Positions 11,301-26,300 of a stretch of DNA of 64,000 bases are shown here, piece by piece; position 1 is the stretch's first letter; the number at the start of each line of letters is the position of its first letter. Location: assembly GCA_020796225.1 (NCBI GenBank), contig CM036754.1:15759367-15823366 (forward strand). The letters run 5' to 3'. Both the position numbers and the translations under genes were made by a program. This stretch comes from Arion vulgaris (lineage: Eukaryota > Mollusca > Gastropoda > Stylommatophora > Arionidae). Under the pieces are notes generated by a model. It had not been told where the DNA came from, ran no database searches, and worked only from the letters and a program-made list of their open reading frames with translations.

Positions 11301-14300
11301 CTCTTGAAAAATTCAATTGTGAACAGAACAGCACGATCCGGATTCAAACCCACATCCTTCAGAAGGCATGGCAAAGGCCCAACCACTTAGCCACAGAGAC
11401 CCCCATTTTAACATTTAATGTTATGAAACTCACAATGGATATGTCTTCTTCTTTGCGTTCGTTCTTTACGACCAATTTTAATCACTCTTTGTGATATGTT
11501 TGATCTTTGCTAAGAACGTGTATACGTTGCACATTGGTTTGGTAGGCCCTTAAACGCATAGATTTCTACAAGTTTAGGACATGTGCATCCGATTTCAGCC
11601 AAACCTCCTTAGTCGCCTCTTACGACATGCATGGCAGGTAACAGTGGTTCTATTCTTTACACCCCAAATTTGGGCCCCGGTAACCACTCGGGCGACAATG
11701 GATATGTCAATACCATACTTTAGAATCAATGAGTTTAAATTCAATATTCTTTTCACAAGACTGTTTGCAATATAGTGTTCACAATTTATTAGACTGTCTT
11801 CTTTACATTTATCTGGTATATAAGTTTATACCTAGATATAATAAGGATGAGGGACCACAAGAACCATCTAGAGGAGCATGTCCCCTAAAAGCACATAAAT
11901 ATTGTACCACTATGCGCACACTTGACTCAAATTCCCACTAAGGGTATTCCCAGGGAAATCATTCAATAAAAATAATATTATGGAATACATTCTGCCAAAA
12001 ACTAGTGATGGAGGAACATGATAGTTTCGGATGACAATCTACCTAATGGATTGAAAAGTTCTATACAAAATCAAGTAGGAAAGACAGTTTTTCTAAGACT
12101 GATAATAAACAATTGCTGCTTTGCAGGATCGCCCTTGTGGTGCAGGGGCCCGCAAGGGAAGCAAAGATTAGTGTCACTGCAACCTACAATGCATGTCGTA
12201 AGAGGTGACTGATGTAGGCCCTAGGGATGCTACCTAGTAAATAAAAAGCAGCGCAGAAATCGGATGTGCTGGCCTATTCGTAGGCGCATAACTGGCACAA
12301 TGTACAATTGCTCTTAGGCTCAGATCACATACAACTCACACAGAGTGGTTGAGAAGTGGTCGAAGTGGAGCGTTCAAGAAGAAAGCTGCTTTGCAGAAGG
12401 TCAAGGAAAATCAAAGGCTAAGGAAGTAAAACCCCAAATTAATTTATGTTGAAGATTGATACACAGACTTACAAGCTACAAACACTATGTAATACAATGC
12501 ACTGTGATGGCAATCATAATAACTATGATCATGCTCAATCCAAGGAAACCCACTGGGTGGAAAGAATGTCAGACCTTCATAGAGTGGTCTACATAGTGCA
12601 ACTTGTTAGCACCTACCTGTGTACTGTATTTGTAGGCAGAAAATGAAGCACTAAAGAAAATAGAACTAGAACTGACAAAAATGATACCAGATATTTCTAT
12701 TATATTTTTCTTCTTCTGCAATCATCATTCATTTTAGATTTGGATTCTCTAAAATAGTCTGCTGTCTCTTTCAGAATTTCAGTTTCACCATACAGTCTCT
12801 CTTCCTGGTGAACATGGTAAATTTTTTTCTTGAGATCTGCTTGCAGAGGACAGTTTTGAAGGACATTGAGTTCATTTTCATGGTTTTATAACTTGTCTCC
12901 ATCTTTGTACTGTAATTTTTAGTCATCTTCAGAAAGTACCTTCTTCTTATTTGCGTTTGTTCTTTACGACCAAATTTAATCACTCTTTGTGATATGTTTG
13001 ATCTTTGCCAGAACGTGTATACGTTGCACATTGATTTGGTAGGCCCTAAACGCATAGACTTCTACATGTTTAGGACACGGGCATCCGATGTCAGTCAAAC
13101 CTGCTTAGTCGCCTCTTACGACATGCATGGCAGGTAATAGTTGATCTATTCTTTACACCCCAAATGTGGACCCTGGTAACCACTCGGTCGATCAGAAAGT
13201 ACCTCATTTAATGGATGATACTGTGATTTTTTTCCAAATTCAAAGTAAGAATCTTCTGGGTTTGTTTCTAGTTGTACTTCAGTTGTTGTTCTGTCCATGT
13301 ATATGTTCAACATATAATAATGACATAATATAGAAGGTATATGTCTTATCTAATCAGATAAACTAAAGCACACCTAGCAACATGGATCTACAGTAGCGTA
13401 GTTGTTAGTGAACTTGCTTCTTAGGCTAGTGGTCTGGTTCAGTTCTACAGTGGGCATGGAATTTGTTCAGACCGTAACAGCTCTCAAGTCGATCCAGCTT
13501 CAATTGAGTACCAGGAAAAGCACTGGGAAGTAAAGGCGGCTGGCGTGATGTTGAACCATCACCCATCGTGTGTCGATGGTGAATTAAAAATACTGGCCTA
13601 ACACTGTATGACCTTATATATCACATGGTATAAAAAGGGTTCTTTTACTTTTTTTTTGACACCTATCAACATAGTCATCAGCGTAACAGTGTAAGATGTT
13701 TAGAAATTTGCATTTTTATTTGCAATTGATTGTCTATTTTCACAACTTTATTTATATACTTCTCCGCTCCTGCTCACAAATGTTGTAAATTTAGATGTAT
13801 TTAATATGGTATGTGGCAACGTATGGTTGTGAAGCATGCACATTTAATAAGGCAGTGGAAAAACATATATGTGCTTTTGAATATAAGTGTTCTGTATTAG
13901 AAGAGTCCTCCGTATATCATGGAAAGAGAAGAGAACAGATTTATCCATAAAGAACTCAAGATAAAAGAAAACTGGCTGATGCTAAAAATAAGAAAGAGAA
14001 AACTTAGGTATTTTGGACAAATAAAAAGACATGACGGGTTGGACAAGACCGTCATGGAAGGAGGCATCTCGGCAAAGAGAAGAAGAGGAAGACCATGGAG
14101 GAGATGGATTCAGGATGTAACTGATGGTTTGAACAGGACGGCTGCAGAGATGGGACATCTGGCCTTTGAGAGAGGAAATTCCGGAGGACTGTTGGGGTGG
14201 CAAAGTTCTGCTCAGGACAAGCTATTTGATGATGATAATATGGTACGGTAGAGGAGAGGGATATCACAGTGAGATGTGGTGCTTGAGAAAAGTCATCAAA

Positions 14301-17300
14301 ATTACCAGAAGAGTCAGAATGATAAGCAAATATATCAGAATAATTGTAGCAACTGCATCTGCTATTAACAAGAATATAGACTCCAGAGCACATCCTGTAG
14401 TCCTGTCCATCATACATACACTAATGAAATAAAACATGGCCTCATGAACAAAGCTTACACAGCAAGCTATGGAGAACTTACGAGGAGCTCCAACTGACAT
14501 GCAGCTTCATAGAGACAACCCATTTCATGAATTAGAAGAGTATACAAAACCGATCGCAAAGAAGAAGAAGAAAAAAGAATATGTGGTTAGACAAGAAAAT
14601 GATGGTTTGGCGATCATGTGAGAATGAAGTCCAGTCAGCTACTACTTTTCACCTAGGACAATAGAAGGCCTGGTATAAGAAAATGAGGAACGTTGAGAGA
14701 CAGATTGATTGATAACATCAAAGACATTCTACAATGACATGGGCTTACAGTCATCTCTCAAGCACGCTTCACCCAACAATAAGAACTTAAGCTTTGCAGC
14801 TAGAGCAAACAAATATTATTCTTGATTGTATTTCTTTCTTGTTATCCATTACATTTCTGCTGATTGCTTCTGCTTCCAAAGCTTTTCTCTATGTTTGTTT
14901 TGCACTTTGTGGTCATATGTGGTCTAGTTCACTATCCTTCAATTAGTGTGTCTTTATTTCCTTGACTGCCCAGGAGCTGGCTCTCTTCACTGGCCTCGTC
15001 TTTTTTCTCATTGCTTTCACAACCTTTCAGAGAAACACAGAAGGAAGGCCATGATGCATCTCAGAGTGTTGATGGACAGCAAAAAGTGAGTGATGTTAAT
15101 GCAGTTTATTTTAATTTTATCATTTTTCGAAGTAAGTGGAAGAAGATAACAAAATAACATTGAAATTATAAATGCCATATGTATTAACCCTTTCGCTGCT
15201 ACATACTTTCCGAAGACGGATCTAAAAATAGCTATTCTTTGTTTCTAGGTCATAAACGTGAATGAACGCCTATAGCAGTGATAGTAGAAATGTATAATGT
15301 GTTAACACGTCTTTAGCCCAAAGAGGAGAGATAATAACAGACATGTTAACGCATCTTTAGCAGTGAATGGGGGAAAACATCTAAACACGACGTTAGCAGC
15401 TAAAGGGTTCAAGAAAGAAATACAATCAAGAATAATATTTGTTAATGGCATGCCACCTAATGTGGCTAAAAAAACTGAAAAATAAATAAACTAACATGCT
15501 TCTTTAGTTGACTCAATAGACGACAATAACACTTTCTTTTACGACTCACATTTTGTACACTACTTTTGTTTTTACACACATACTTTACCATTGCAAACAG
15601 ACAGAAATGTTATTCTCAAACATTTTGACTTCTGTGCGATCACTATTTTGATGATTTTACCATTAGAAGCATTCTTATGATGAAGTCAACTATTGCCGGA
15701 GCTCATCTCTGGTGCCATGTAGTTTTGAATGTAGTGTCGACATTTTGACTTATGAAACATTCTACAAATGTAGAAATGAACTAATTTATAACAAAATAAG
15801 TAGCAGCTACAAATTCCATATTGACTTCGAATATGTCAGCTACGAGTTAACTCATTAACTACAAAGTTCTGCAGCATTGTTAACGAGTCTGTCTCATTTG
15901 CCTTGTGCCATAGACTGCCATGATTTGTTTCCTTTTAAAGTTAGCTCCAAATTTATCTTAATGCATTCTGATCAATACCGGTTGGTTTGATTATCTTTCT
16001 AATAAAAATATCTAATTTAAAAATATTTGCTAATAAAAATTTCTAATGAACAAATATTTTCTAATAAAAATTTATAGTGAACAAATATTTTCTAATAAAA
16101 ATTTCTAATGAACAAATATTTTCTAATAAAAATTTTTAATGAACAAATATTTTCTAATAAAAATTTCTAATGTACAAATATTATCTAATAAAAATTGCTA
16201 ATGAATAAATATTTTCTAATAAAAATTTTGAATGAAAAAAAATTTATAATAAAAACTTCTAATTAAAAAATATTTTCGAATAAAAATTACTTTTCAATTT
16301 TTGTTAGCTTGTTATAAATGTGTATCTTCTTCTTCTCTTGTTGTCACACTGTTACTGGGTTGTTGCCAAGTGTCATTGTTTTCTTAGTTGTTGCATATTT
16401 TTTTATCTACAAGAATACATGCCATTCATCAAGTTTCATTATAAAGTAAGAAAACTGTAGCTTAAATTGTACATACACCAGAGTGAAAACTGACCAAAAT
16501 TAACTTGGCTACATCATGTATTGTAATGTGGTAGTCAGATATGTCAAAGGAAACTAATGGACCTCAATTTAAGTAAAATGGGTAGGTTTTCTCTTGCCAG
16601 AATGTGCTTGAAGATGACAATAGTTTATTTATTAGATATAGATACCTCCGGAGTTAGAGTAAGCCTCACATGAATGGAGAGGAAAACTGGTGATAAGGAA
16701 GGCAATCCTTTATGCAAAAATGAGTCAGATGTGACATTATAGGTCCCATTACTACTCCTGAATTCATAGCAGAAAATTGAAAAAAGTAGATATAGACAGC
16801 GAGGAGGGGAGTTACATGAGCCATCAGTATGCATACCATTTGACATATGTTGAGAGAGATTGAGCATCTATGGGTCTGCCCAGGGTGCTGTGACGTCATT
16901 TCAGTAACAATAACAAACTAACTTCACATCAGTTCACCAGACCTATAGGTGCTCAGTCTCAGCAATAACCAATTACTGAAAACAAAACTGTTTACCACGT
17001 ATGTTAGTTATTGGTTATTGAATCCCTCGTGTGTGCCGAGGCCCGCTAGGGAAGCAAAGACCAGTACCACTGTAACCTACAGTGCCACCCAAGTGGTTTC
17101 CAGGGCCCAAACTTGGGGTGTAAAGAATAGAACCACTGTTACCTGCCACACATGTCGTAAGAGCGACTAAGGAGGTTTGGCTGAAATCGGATGCACATGT
17201 CCTAAACGTTTAGAAGTCTATGCGTTTAGGGCCTCAAACCAATGTGCAACGAATACACGTTCTTGGCAAAGATCAAACAAATCACAAAGGGTGATTAAAA

Positions 17301-20300
17301 TTGGTGTAAGAACGAACTCAAAGAAGAAGAAGGAGACCTACAGTGCATGTCGTAAGAGGCGACTGATGTAGGCCCTGGGGATGCTACCCTAGTAAATAAA
17401 AAAACAGCATAGAAATCGAATGTGCTGGCCTACTTCTAGGCGCATAACTGGCACAATGCACAATCGCTCTTAGGCTTAGATCACATACAAATTACACAGA
17501 GTGGTTGACAAGTGGTTGATATAAAGTGTTCGAAGAAGAAGGTTATTAAATTAACCTCACCTCACTCCAGCAGAACTCCTCACTCTCGCGATCACCTAAA
17601 AGACTGATGTACTAGATCTCTCCATAAATTAGTTCATGTGGAAATCTGATTCTTCTTCTTTGCGTTCCCGGTCTAGACTGATGGACCAACTTCTATCATG
17701 AATTTTACTGTTGTTTTGGGACTCCGTTCCTCCAGCAGCTTTTCGCGAAGCTCTGTGTGTTGTGGCCAGTACTCTTTCCTTATACCTGCTAGTCGTTGAC
17801 AGTCTTGCAAGACGTGTTCTGCCGTCATGTCTGCCATATTGCAGGGGCACAGGCTAGTTGTGCCAATTTTAAATTTATGGAACATGTGGGCTCGGAGCTT
17901 GTTGTGGCCAGTACGGAGGCGAAGTATGGCAACTTGTTCACGTCGAGAGAGACCGTAGTATCCGTCACTGGCTGTGTGCTGAGGGTGGTCTTTTGCCCAT
18001 TTGCTTCTATAGTGCGAACCGATGGTTGTTTTGACTTCCTCATAACCGATCTCGAGATCAGTCTGAGGTAGTCGCCCGCCCTCTTTGGCTAGCTTTCGGC
18101 GCTTCGCTTTCCCTAACGTTGCAGTGTGACGGTATCCACTGGATGACAGTGCGTTGAGTGAACTCGTTAGTTCAGCGAGGGACGTTTTGAGCTCATTCAT
18201 CTCTGTTTTGCCAACGCATTTAAGTGCCGTGATGACCGATAGAGCATCGGTGAATATCACGACCTTGTTACGTGTAGTGCTTCTTCTCTCCAAGATCATT
18301 TCCGCCGCCTCTTTGATTGCCTCTGCCTCTGCTCGGTAGTTATTCGAGTATTTGCCAGTTGCAATCGCTTTCTTGACCGTTACTTACTTTGAGATTTTAA
18401 GCACTATTCCTCTTCCGCCATCGCTATTCGTTATTTGCCGATCCGTCCGTGTAGACGTGCGTCCACTCATTTTCAGGGTACTCCTCTGATTCATTCAGCC
18501 TTAGCATGGGTGGGTTTCGTCACATCTTCAGCTCCATTTGGAACTCTGGTGCTTATCCTTTGGCGATGTGTCTGGAATAGGCCAGCGTTTACTGGGTTCA
18601 CTCTCCGTTAGCCTTTGACTGTCCTCAGCCGTCCTGCAAGGCAACAGGTTGATTTCTACACATTTAGGACATGTGCATCCAATTTCAGCCAAACCTCCTA
18701 GTCGCCTCTTACGACATGCGTTGGCAAGTAACAGTAGTTCTATTCTTTACACCTCAAATTTGGGCCCCGGTAACCACTCGGGCGCCAGCAGAACTATAAG
18801 TCTTCACCAGCAAATATTTATGGATCCATTTGCTTGCTGGTTAAATATACACCTTCTCTGTCTTCTCACCTTCCCAATTCTCTGTGGCTAAGTGGTTGCC
18901 TTGCATTCCAAAGGTCGTTGGTTTGAATCCGGGGCACAACTTTCTGTTCATAAGTGCTTTTTTCCAGAGACTCCTAGGATTGTTGCCAGAGCTACAGAGT
19001 TCATGCATTATGCAATAATCTTGGCAGGTGACATGCCACTTCTGTGGAGATTATTAAGCTATATGGGGTAAAACCCAGTGCAATGCAGTCAATCCTTTGG
19101 CTTTAGACTTTTAGATATACACTTTTACATTTTTCACAGGTGACTCGACCCATGTATCATTTGATTACAAATTTGTTTATTTCTTTTATATATTTTCAAA
19201 TTGAAATACCAAATGTGATTAGTCAAACACTTAATATAGTCATTTAACATTGACCATTTTTACATATTCATACAGAAAGATGAAGAAGAAGGACCTGATT
19301 CATGGGAGGAAACATTTAAAGGATTTAAAGACACCAAACCTAATGGTAAGTTCTGAACTGAATATTTATATTGGCAGTACTTGAGTTGTGATTACATTAT
19401 ATTTCTAAACATAAGTTATCTTTAAGATGAATTGTTTGCAACTTAGAAATATATCGTCACAAATACCAACACAAGACGATTACTATACTATAAGCAGATT
19501 ATAACAAGTTGTCATTCTGTGCCTTAGAACAGGACACAATCGATTCCGCAGCCACATGTATACAAAATTCAAGATTGGCAATTCAGCCACGTTGACAGGC
19601 ACATCAGACTACAGAGCACATACTTCAAGACTGCCCCGAATATGATTAACTGAGGCAAACTCACTGGCCTAACGAAATAACACTCGACAGAAAACTACCT
19701 AGACCTCTGTGTGAGCAAAACATGGTTATACAAGAAAACATTAAATATGTAGACAATATTTCAAGCAAATAAAAGGAATGAAGAAATATATCTTTTGCTT
19801 GGTGTTGTCAATAACAAAGTTGATAACATGCTGCTCTAGTGTCCGTGTGCTGGGAAATGCCAGGCCTTGGGCCAACAATTCTTAAGGGGATTCTGGTCTT
19901 GAAACTTTTTCGTTGCTTTCATATTAATGTAGAATTTGTATTACAATTTTGAGATATTATGACTTAAAAGAGTAGAAAAATTAGTAAAAAATTGTCAACG
20001 CGTTGCCATGGAAACAATAAAAAATGGCCACAAACACAAAATTTTAAATCCCTAAGGCTTAATTTAAATATTTATATATTAATTTAAAAATTAAATATTT
20101 AATATATCCTAAAAATCATGTGTAATATTTTAGATATTACAATTGCACACCTTAGAGTGATAACAGAATTCATTTACATTCATTAGATTCAGAGCCTTAG
20201 GGATTTGAAATTTTGTTTTTAGTGGCCATTTTGTATTGTTTCCATGACAACGCTTTGACTATTTATTTTTACTCATTTTTTTACTATTCTAAGTCATAAT

Positions 20301-23300
20301 CTTTCAAAATGGTTATACAAAGTTTACATTAATGTGAAAACAATGAAATAGCTTCATGATCCCCACACTACGAATCCCTCTTAAGTATGCATACGGTACA
20401 CATTTAAATAACCAGGGTGTTGATAATTTGTTCAGATTTTTTAAATTATTGAACAGCTGAATTGTGAAACAAATTTATTTCTGGATACATAATGGCTTCA
20501 AGTTCTAATGCTCATAAGCAAAGAATATCTGCTGCATAAGTCATGTAGTAGATTCATTCCGGGATTGACGATAATCAAGATGAATTATCTAGCAATGGCA
20601 ATAGTTAAAGATTTGGAATACTTATTTATTGATGCTAGGGATTCTAAGAATCGCTATCTATTTTTAGTATAAGATATTTTATTATTTATAAAGTTATGAT
20701 AACAGTATTTAAAAAAAAAAACCATGCATGCTTTATGTATGACCAGAAGCTATTGAAACTTAAAAAAAAAGAAATATTCATATGTAGATGTATGTTGAAA
20801 GAAATTATTTTTAGAGTTGAAGGCTTGTGTGGAACTTTATATATTGTGGTAGATGTGAAAAAGGGTTTTAGGTCTATAGCTTTTTATTGTTATTGTTCTC
20901 CTGAGTGGTTACCGGGCCCAAATTTGGGGTGTAAATAATAGAACCACTGTTACCTGCCATGCATGTCGTAAGAGGTGACTAAGGAGGTTTGGCTGAAATC
21001 GGATGCATGTGTCCTAAATGTGTAGAAGCCTATGCGTTTAGGGGCCTACCAAACCGATGTGCAACGTATACATGTTCTTGACAAAGATCAAACATATCAC
21101 AAAGAGTGATTAAAATTGGTTGTAAAGAACAACGCGAAAGAAGAAGATTATTATTGTTGTTCTTTAGCCATTTTCTTTAGATTCATGGCTCATTACCATA
21201 TAGTAACACTGATTTAACATTTCAGTGATGAACTTAACCCCATTATAGAAAATTGTTTAGATCTGCCTGTTTTAGATTTAATTTTAATTACTTTTTCTTG
21301 TTTTTCAATTTCAGGACCAACTTCAGTGGGTTTAGATATTGCCTTCCTGGATTTCAGTTATGTTTATGGCATTCCTGAGCATGCAGATTCTTTTGCTTTG
21401 AAAGCAACAAAGTAAGTATCTGGCTTAATGTAAGCACACTCACATGTATCTTTCTGAATGTCTTCCTTCTTGAAAATGAAAATCATGGCATATCTTTTAC
21501 AGGACATAGCCATCAAACACAGTAAACAAGTTGTTGATTTTCTAGGCACCACTTATATGTCCAGTAGTTTGCCATTGCTTTCTGAACGGGAGGTCTATTT
21601 TTACCTTTTGTAAAAATCCCACGGAATCGAATTTGCTTCCAAACTTGTCCACTGTGGGGTTTGAACCAGGTACGCTTGGGTTTGTGATCGAGCTCACTAC
21701 CACTTTTGCTACTTACGCACATCCTTCTTACCTTTGTTGTTAAATTATCATATGCAGATTTATAGTTAATTATGGGCATTTTTTACAATTTGTTTTCAAA
21801 ATTTATTTTCTGGTTTTGGAAATCTCCCAAAAGTTATCAACAACACCAGAAAAGACAGAATCATCAACATTAGCATAGAAAGAAAGTTGGGACAGAACCT
21901 TGCTTGAATTACGTTGAGAAACAAAGAATGAAGTGGTTTGTTCACTTAATAAGAATCCAACCAAACTCCACTGTATACAGTCTTCTACAACCAGAAAGAA
22001 GGCGAGGAAGACCATGAGAAAGATGGTTAGATGGCATAGCAGATTCTTGTCACGAAGCAAAAATAACTATCACCCGTAAAAGTGGTAAGCCCTTGCCTTG
22101 CAAGTCGAAGGTCATGGGGTTCGAATCCCGACCGCGGCCTTCAGTTCATGAGTGCAGTTTTTTCCAGAGACCCCTAGGATTGTTGCATGAGCTACGAGGT
22201 CCTTGCTTGGTGCAATACTCTCCACAGGTGGCTTGCCATTTCTGCGGAGAGGGACAGAACCATATGGGGTAAAACCTGATGCAATGAAGTCAATCCTTCG
22301 ACTTTAAAAAAAACTTTAAAAACTATCACCCAAGCCACTAGAGCAGTGCAATATGAAAACATAAAAGTACAACACTTTGCAACAACCCGCTAGCAGTGTG
22401 ACGACAAAAGAAAAAAGAACAATTTAGTGAGTAGAATTTTCCAAGTTAACTTAATATATATTATGTTGTTAGTAGTGATGCTGAAATTCCCAAACATTAT
22501 AATAAGAAATTCAGAATAAATGTTTAAAGATCCTCAAATTTCTGACCAAATACATATTATTGTTATTGTACTAAACTGATGGGAGACCCATAGTGCCAGT
22601 TCCCAACAGATATCAAGAGTATGCAATGATGTTCCTGTGGTTCTGATTAAACACACTACTCTATGCCTCTCATGCATCCAGTTCGACTTGAACAATGGGT
22701 AACTCCAAACTGCTTAAATCGCTTGATCGATTCAACATCGATTTTAGTGTCCTCATCCAACAGAGAGTCGCGAAGAGACTGAAGAATATCCACCTTATCC
22801 ATCTTCAACTCCCCAACAATCGAAGCTGTTGATGCAAGCCTGTCCGCTCTCTCATTACCGTAAACACCTGCATGCCCAGGACAGTATATCCACGTAAGCC
22901 GCTGGAGGTTAGAAACTTCTATAGACGACATCCACTCATACCGAAACCTGCCCTTCTGGATCTTGTGAAGCATCGACTGAGAGTCAGATGCAACAACTGC
23001 CCCAGTAAATAAAGTCCCAGAAATCCAATGGAGGGCAGCAGTAACGGCCTCAACCTCCGTCCTCATACTAGAAGTAGTTGTCCTGTATGCCCCACTTCGC
23101 TCTGCAACAACCCTACCATACGCATTAGCCAAGAAACCCCAGCCGGATTTCTCACCACGTTGAACCGACCCATCGGTATATACAACAACATCATCATCCC
23201 TTGCATTATCTTCTATCAGCTGCTTAACTGAGAGATCAGCCTTCATGTTGCCCCAATCTCTACATTCTCTTCCAAGAGTAATGATAACGTTGAGATAGTT

Positions 23301-26300
23301 CATCATGCTGCCATCTGTTGGGATCCATTCTTCCTCTTTTGGTAGGGTCGCAACCGTAGTCACCTGGCCAATTGTTCTCTCAGCCTGGGCCATCCACGAC
23401 ATGCCACGCTTGATTCTCATGCCCTTAACATCATTATTGTTCTTGTGTAGTGGATGTCTCTTATCCGAAGTAACCCGTATATATGCCTTGGTTTGGGCGA
23501 TTGCATGACGGGAGTGTAGTGACAGAAGGCCAAGATATATCTCATCTTCACAATGGGGTATCTCTAGTGCAGCCCAGAACTATATGCATACCTTCATTCT
23601 GAACCCGTTCGAGTCGCTCACATTGTGATCTTGATATCGTAAGAATTCCGAGTCCGTAATCTACCATTGACATTACCAGTCGATCGAACAAAATGACAAG
23701 TAGTCTCTGCTCAAGGTGTGCGGCCACCATAACTTTGAGAGCCGCAAGACCACGCTTGCACCGTTGTATCGTCTGTTCAATATGGTGTTTGAAAGATAGA
23801 CTACGATCAAAGGTTATTCCAAGATAGCGCAGCCTGTCTCTGCGCTCGATGGTATGTTCATCAAAGATTACACAGGGTAGGTCAGCCTTGACGATGTGAT
23901 TATTCAACGAGCACCACAACATACAAGCTTTTTCAGGATTGACCTGAGAGCGAGACTCTCTACACCAACCCAAGATGGTACGCAATGTTTTCTTAATGTC
24001 GCAACCATCTCTCGTCTATCTGACCCAGTCCTATATATTAAGATATCATCTGCAAATGTCAATGTCCGACCCAATCCGGCTGGCTGAATTTTAGCTACAT
24101 TTGATGTGTAAATATTAAACAATCACGGGTGATAGAGGAGAACCTCGGTAATCCCGGACATATACGTGCAGGATCCGATGTTCATGTTCCTAAACGTAGT
24201 GCAACGGTTCTCTCCATTAAAGAAACAACTATCCAGTTCACCAGCCAAGGATTAACTTCACATTTAATCAAAGAGCGCACCATTATTGAAAAATTCACCT
24301 TGTTATAAGCTTCCTCCAAGTCGATGGCCACAGCAACAGTCTCTTGCTTGGATTGGAAGCCTTCATAAACATCATATGCAAACGTGCCAGAATTGTCCCA
24401 TGTCCCTTTCATTGGCCGGTAACTACCCAAAGTGTCAGGGAGGATGTGGTCATTCTCTAAGTGACACATTACCTTTCTGGCCACTATTTTCTCTAGTAAT
24501 TTGCCATATACATTTTGCAAGGTGAGTATGCAGTAGCTGCTGAGCAGTTTAGGAGCAAATACCATAACAAATGAGGAGCTTTTGAAATGAACAGACTGTG
24601 CATCCTTGGAGACCATCATTAAGAGATGAAGATGGAGGTGGTTTGGACATGTATGTCATATGCTGGTGGGGGAATGGGGGTGTCATTGGCTAGGACAGCT
24701 CTCAGATGGACATCGGATGGGAAGAGAAGGCCTGGACGTCCAAAGGAAACATGGAGAAGAATGGTGGAGAGAGAGTTGAAGGAGTGTTGCCTGTCGTGGG
24801 AGATGGTAGAAAGACAGCAGAACCGCAACAGTGGAGGTCTCTTGTGGAAGTCTTATGTGTCAATCGGGACAAGAAGAGTATATAGATAGATATAGATTAT
24901 GTTAGGCTAAAGATATTTTAAATAGTTGTATAAAATTTGTGAAAGATGTCTTGATTCTTTCTTTATAATGTCACATAAATCACTACGCATGTTGTGTTCT
25001 AATATTGTTATTGTCCATTACATGCAATATGCTGAACTGTTTTTTGCATTTTTAACTGTAAAGGTGATTTAACTGGTTAAAGTTTCAGTACATACCCAAT
25101 ACTTTATGAATTGTATTATAGAACATAAAATGTCAGCAAGAGAATATGAACATCATCATCCAAAAAAGCGTTGGAGGTGATTGGACATGTGATATGTACA
25201 GAGACTTATGCATGAAAACTGCACTGAGATGGACACCAGAGGGTAAATGAAAACACAGAAAGGCTCACAATGACCTGGAGGAGAACAGTACAACAGGAAC
25301 TGAAAGAAGTGAATTATAGCTGGAACACATAGGATGGCTAAGAACAGAGAAGAATTTCATGCATTTGTTTCTGCCATAAGCGCCAAAATATGCCACTGGC
25401 TTGAGAGTTATAAAAACAAAAATGGTTTTTAATTGCAGGAAATTCTGTGAAAACATTGTCTATATATATTGTGTTGTTCTTGTCTACAGAAACACAGACC
25501 CTTACAGATTGTTCAATGTTGATGTCTTTGAATATGATCTGTACAATCCTATGGCACTTTATGGCCATGTGCCATTGATGGTCGCTCACAAGTAAAGTTT
25601 TATTTATTCATTATTACTACAACTCATGCACATTTTATCATTTAGATACACACTGCTACATTGGATGACCTTACATTTGATTAAACAGGCTTGCATCAAC
25701 AGCATCGATTGTTGGGGAGTTGAAGATGGATAAGGGGATGTTCTTCGGTCTCTTCACGACTGTCTGTTGGATGAGGACACTAAAATCGATGTTGAATCAA
25801 TCAAGCGATTTAGGCAGTTTGGAGTTACCTGTTCAGGTCAAACTGATGCCTGAAAGGCAGCGTAAGTGTGTTTAATCAGCAGCCACTGGAACCATGTATG
25901 CATACTCTTGATTTCTGTTAGAGACTGAGCACCTGGGTCTCCCAGAGTGCAATTACGTCAGTTTAGTAACCAATAACCAATAACATTTGATTAATTTTCT
26001 CTATCTCTCTCTGCCTTTTTAACCCGGATTGGGCATAGGCCCTCAACCAACTCATGCCAAGTCTTCCTATCTCTAGTTATCTCTTGCAGCTCCCTCCAGC
26101 TCTTTATTTGATTAGTTTGTTTTTGTTTAATTCTGGTCTATGATGTGTTCATTTTAAACAGATAATTGGACCAGAAATGTTTTCAAATATGTTTAAATAA
26201 CCAGAATAATACTTGTGGAGAAAGGAAGAAAATTGTGTCAAATATCTTGTAATTTTTTAGTGTTTTTGACATAAGAGTGTTTTTGTTGTTTATTTGTAGT

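Noticed and set aside
14052..14500. Overlapping minus-strand frames of 78-121 codons
   Set aside because: Antisense shadows of the LINE RT fragment at 13800-14245 and its flank; no similarity to any family.
22076..22150. tRNA gene (good B-box, GGTTCGAATCC)
   Set aside because: The sequence continues into a repeated 246-bp element with a target duplication and does not close an acceptor stem; it is the head of a SINE. The same applies to heads at 18885, 32265, 43722 and 49372.
24626..24889. 87-codon frame as a separate host gene
   Set aside because: The [22 protein letters not shown] sequence is the C-terminus of a common LINE polymerase, repeated in degenerate form at 25140.
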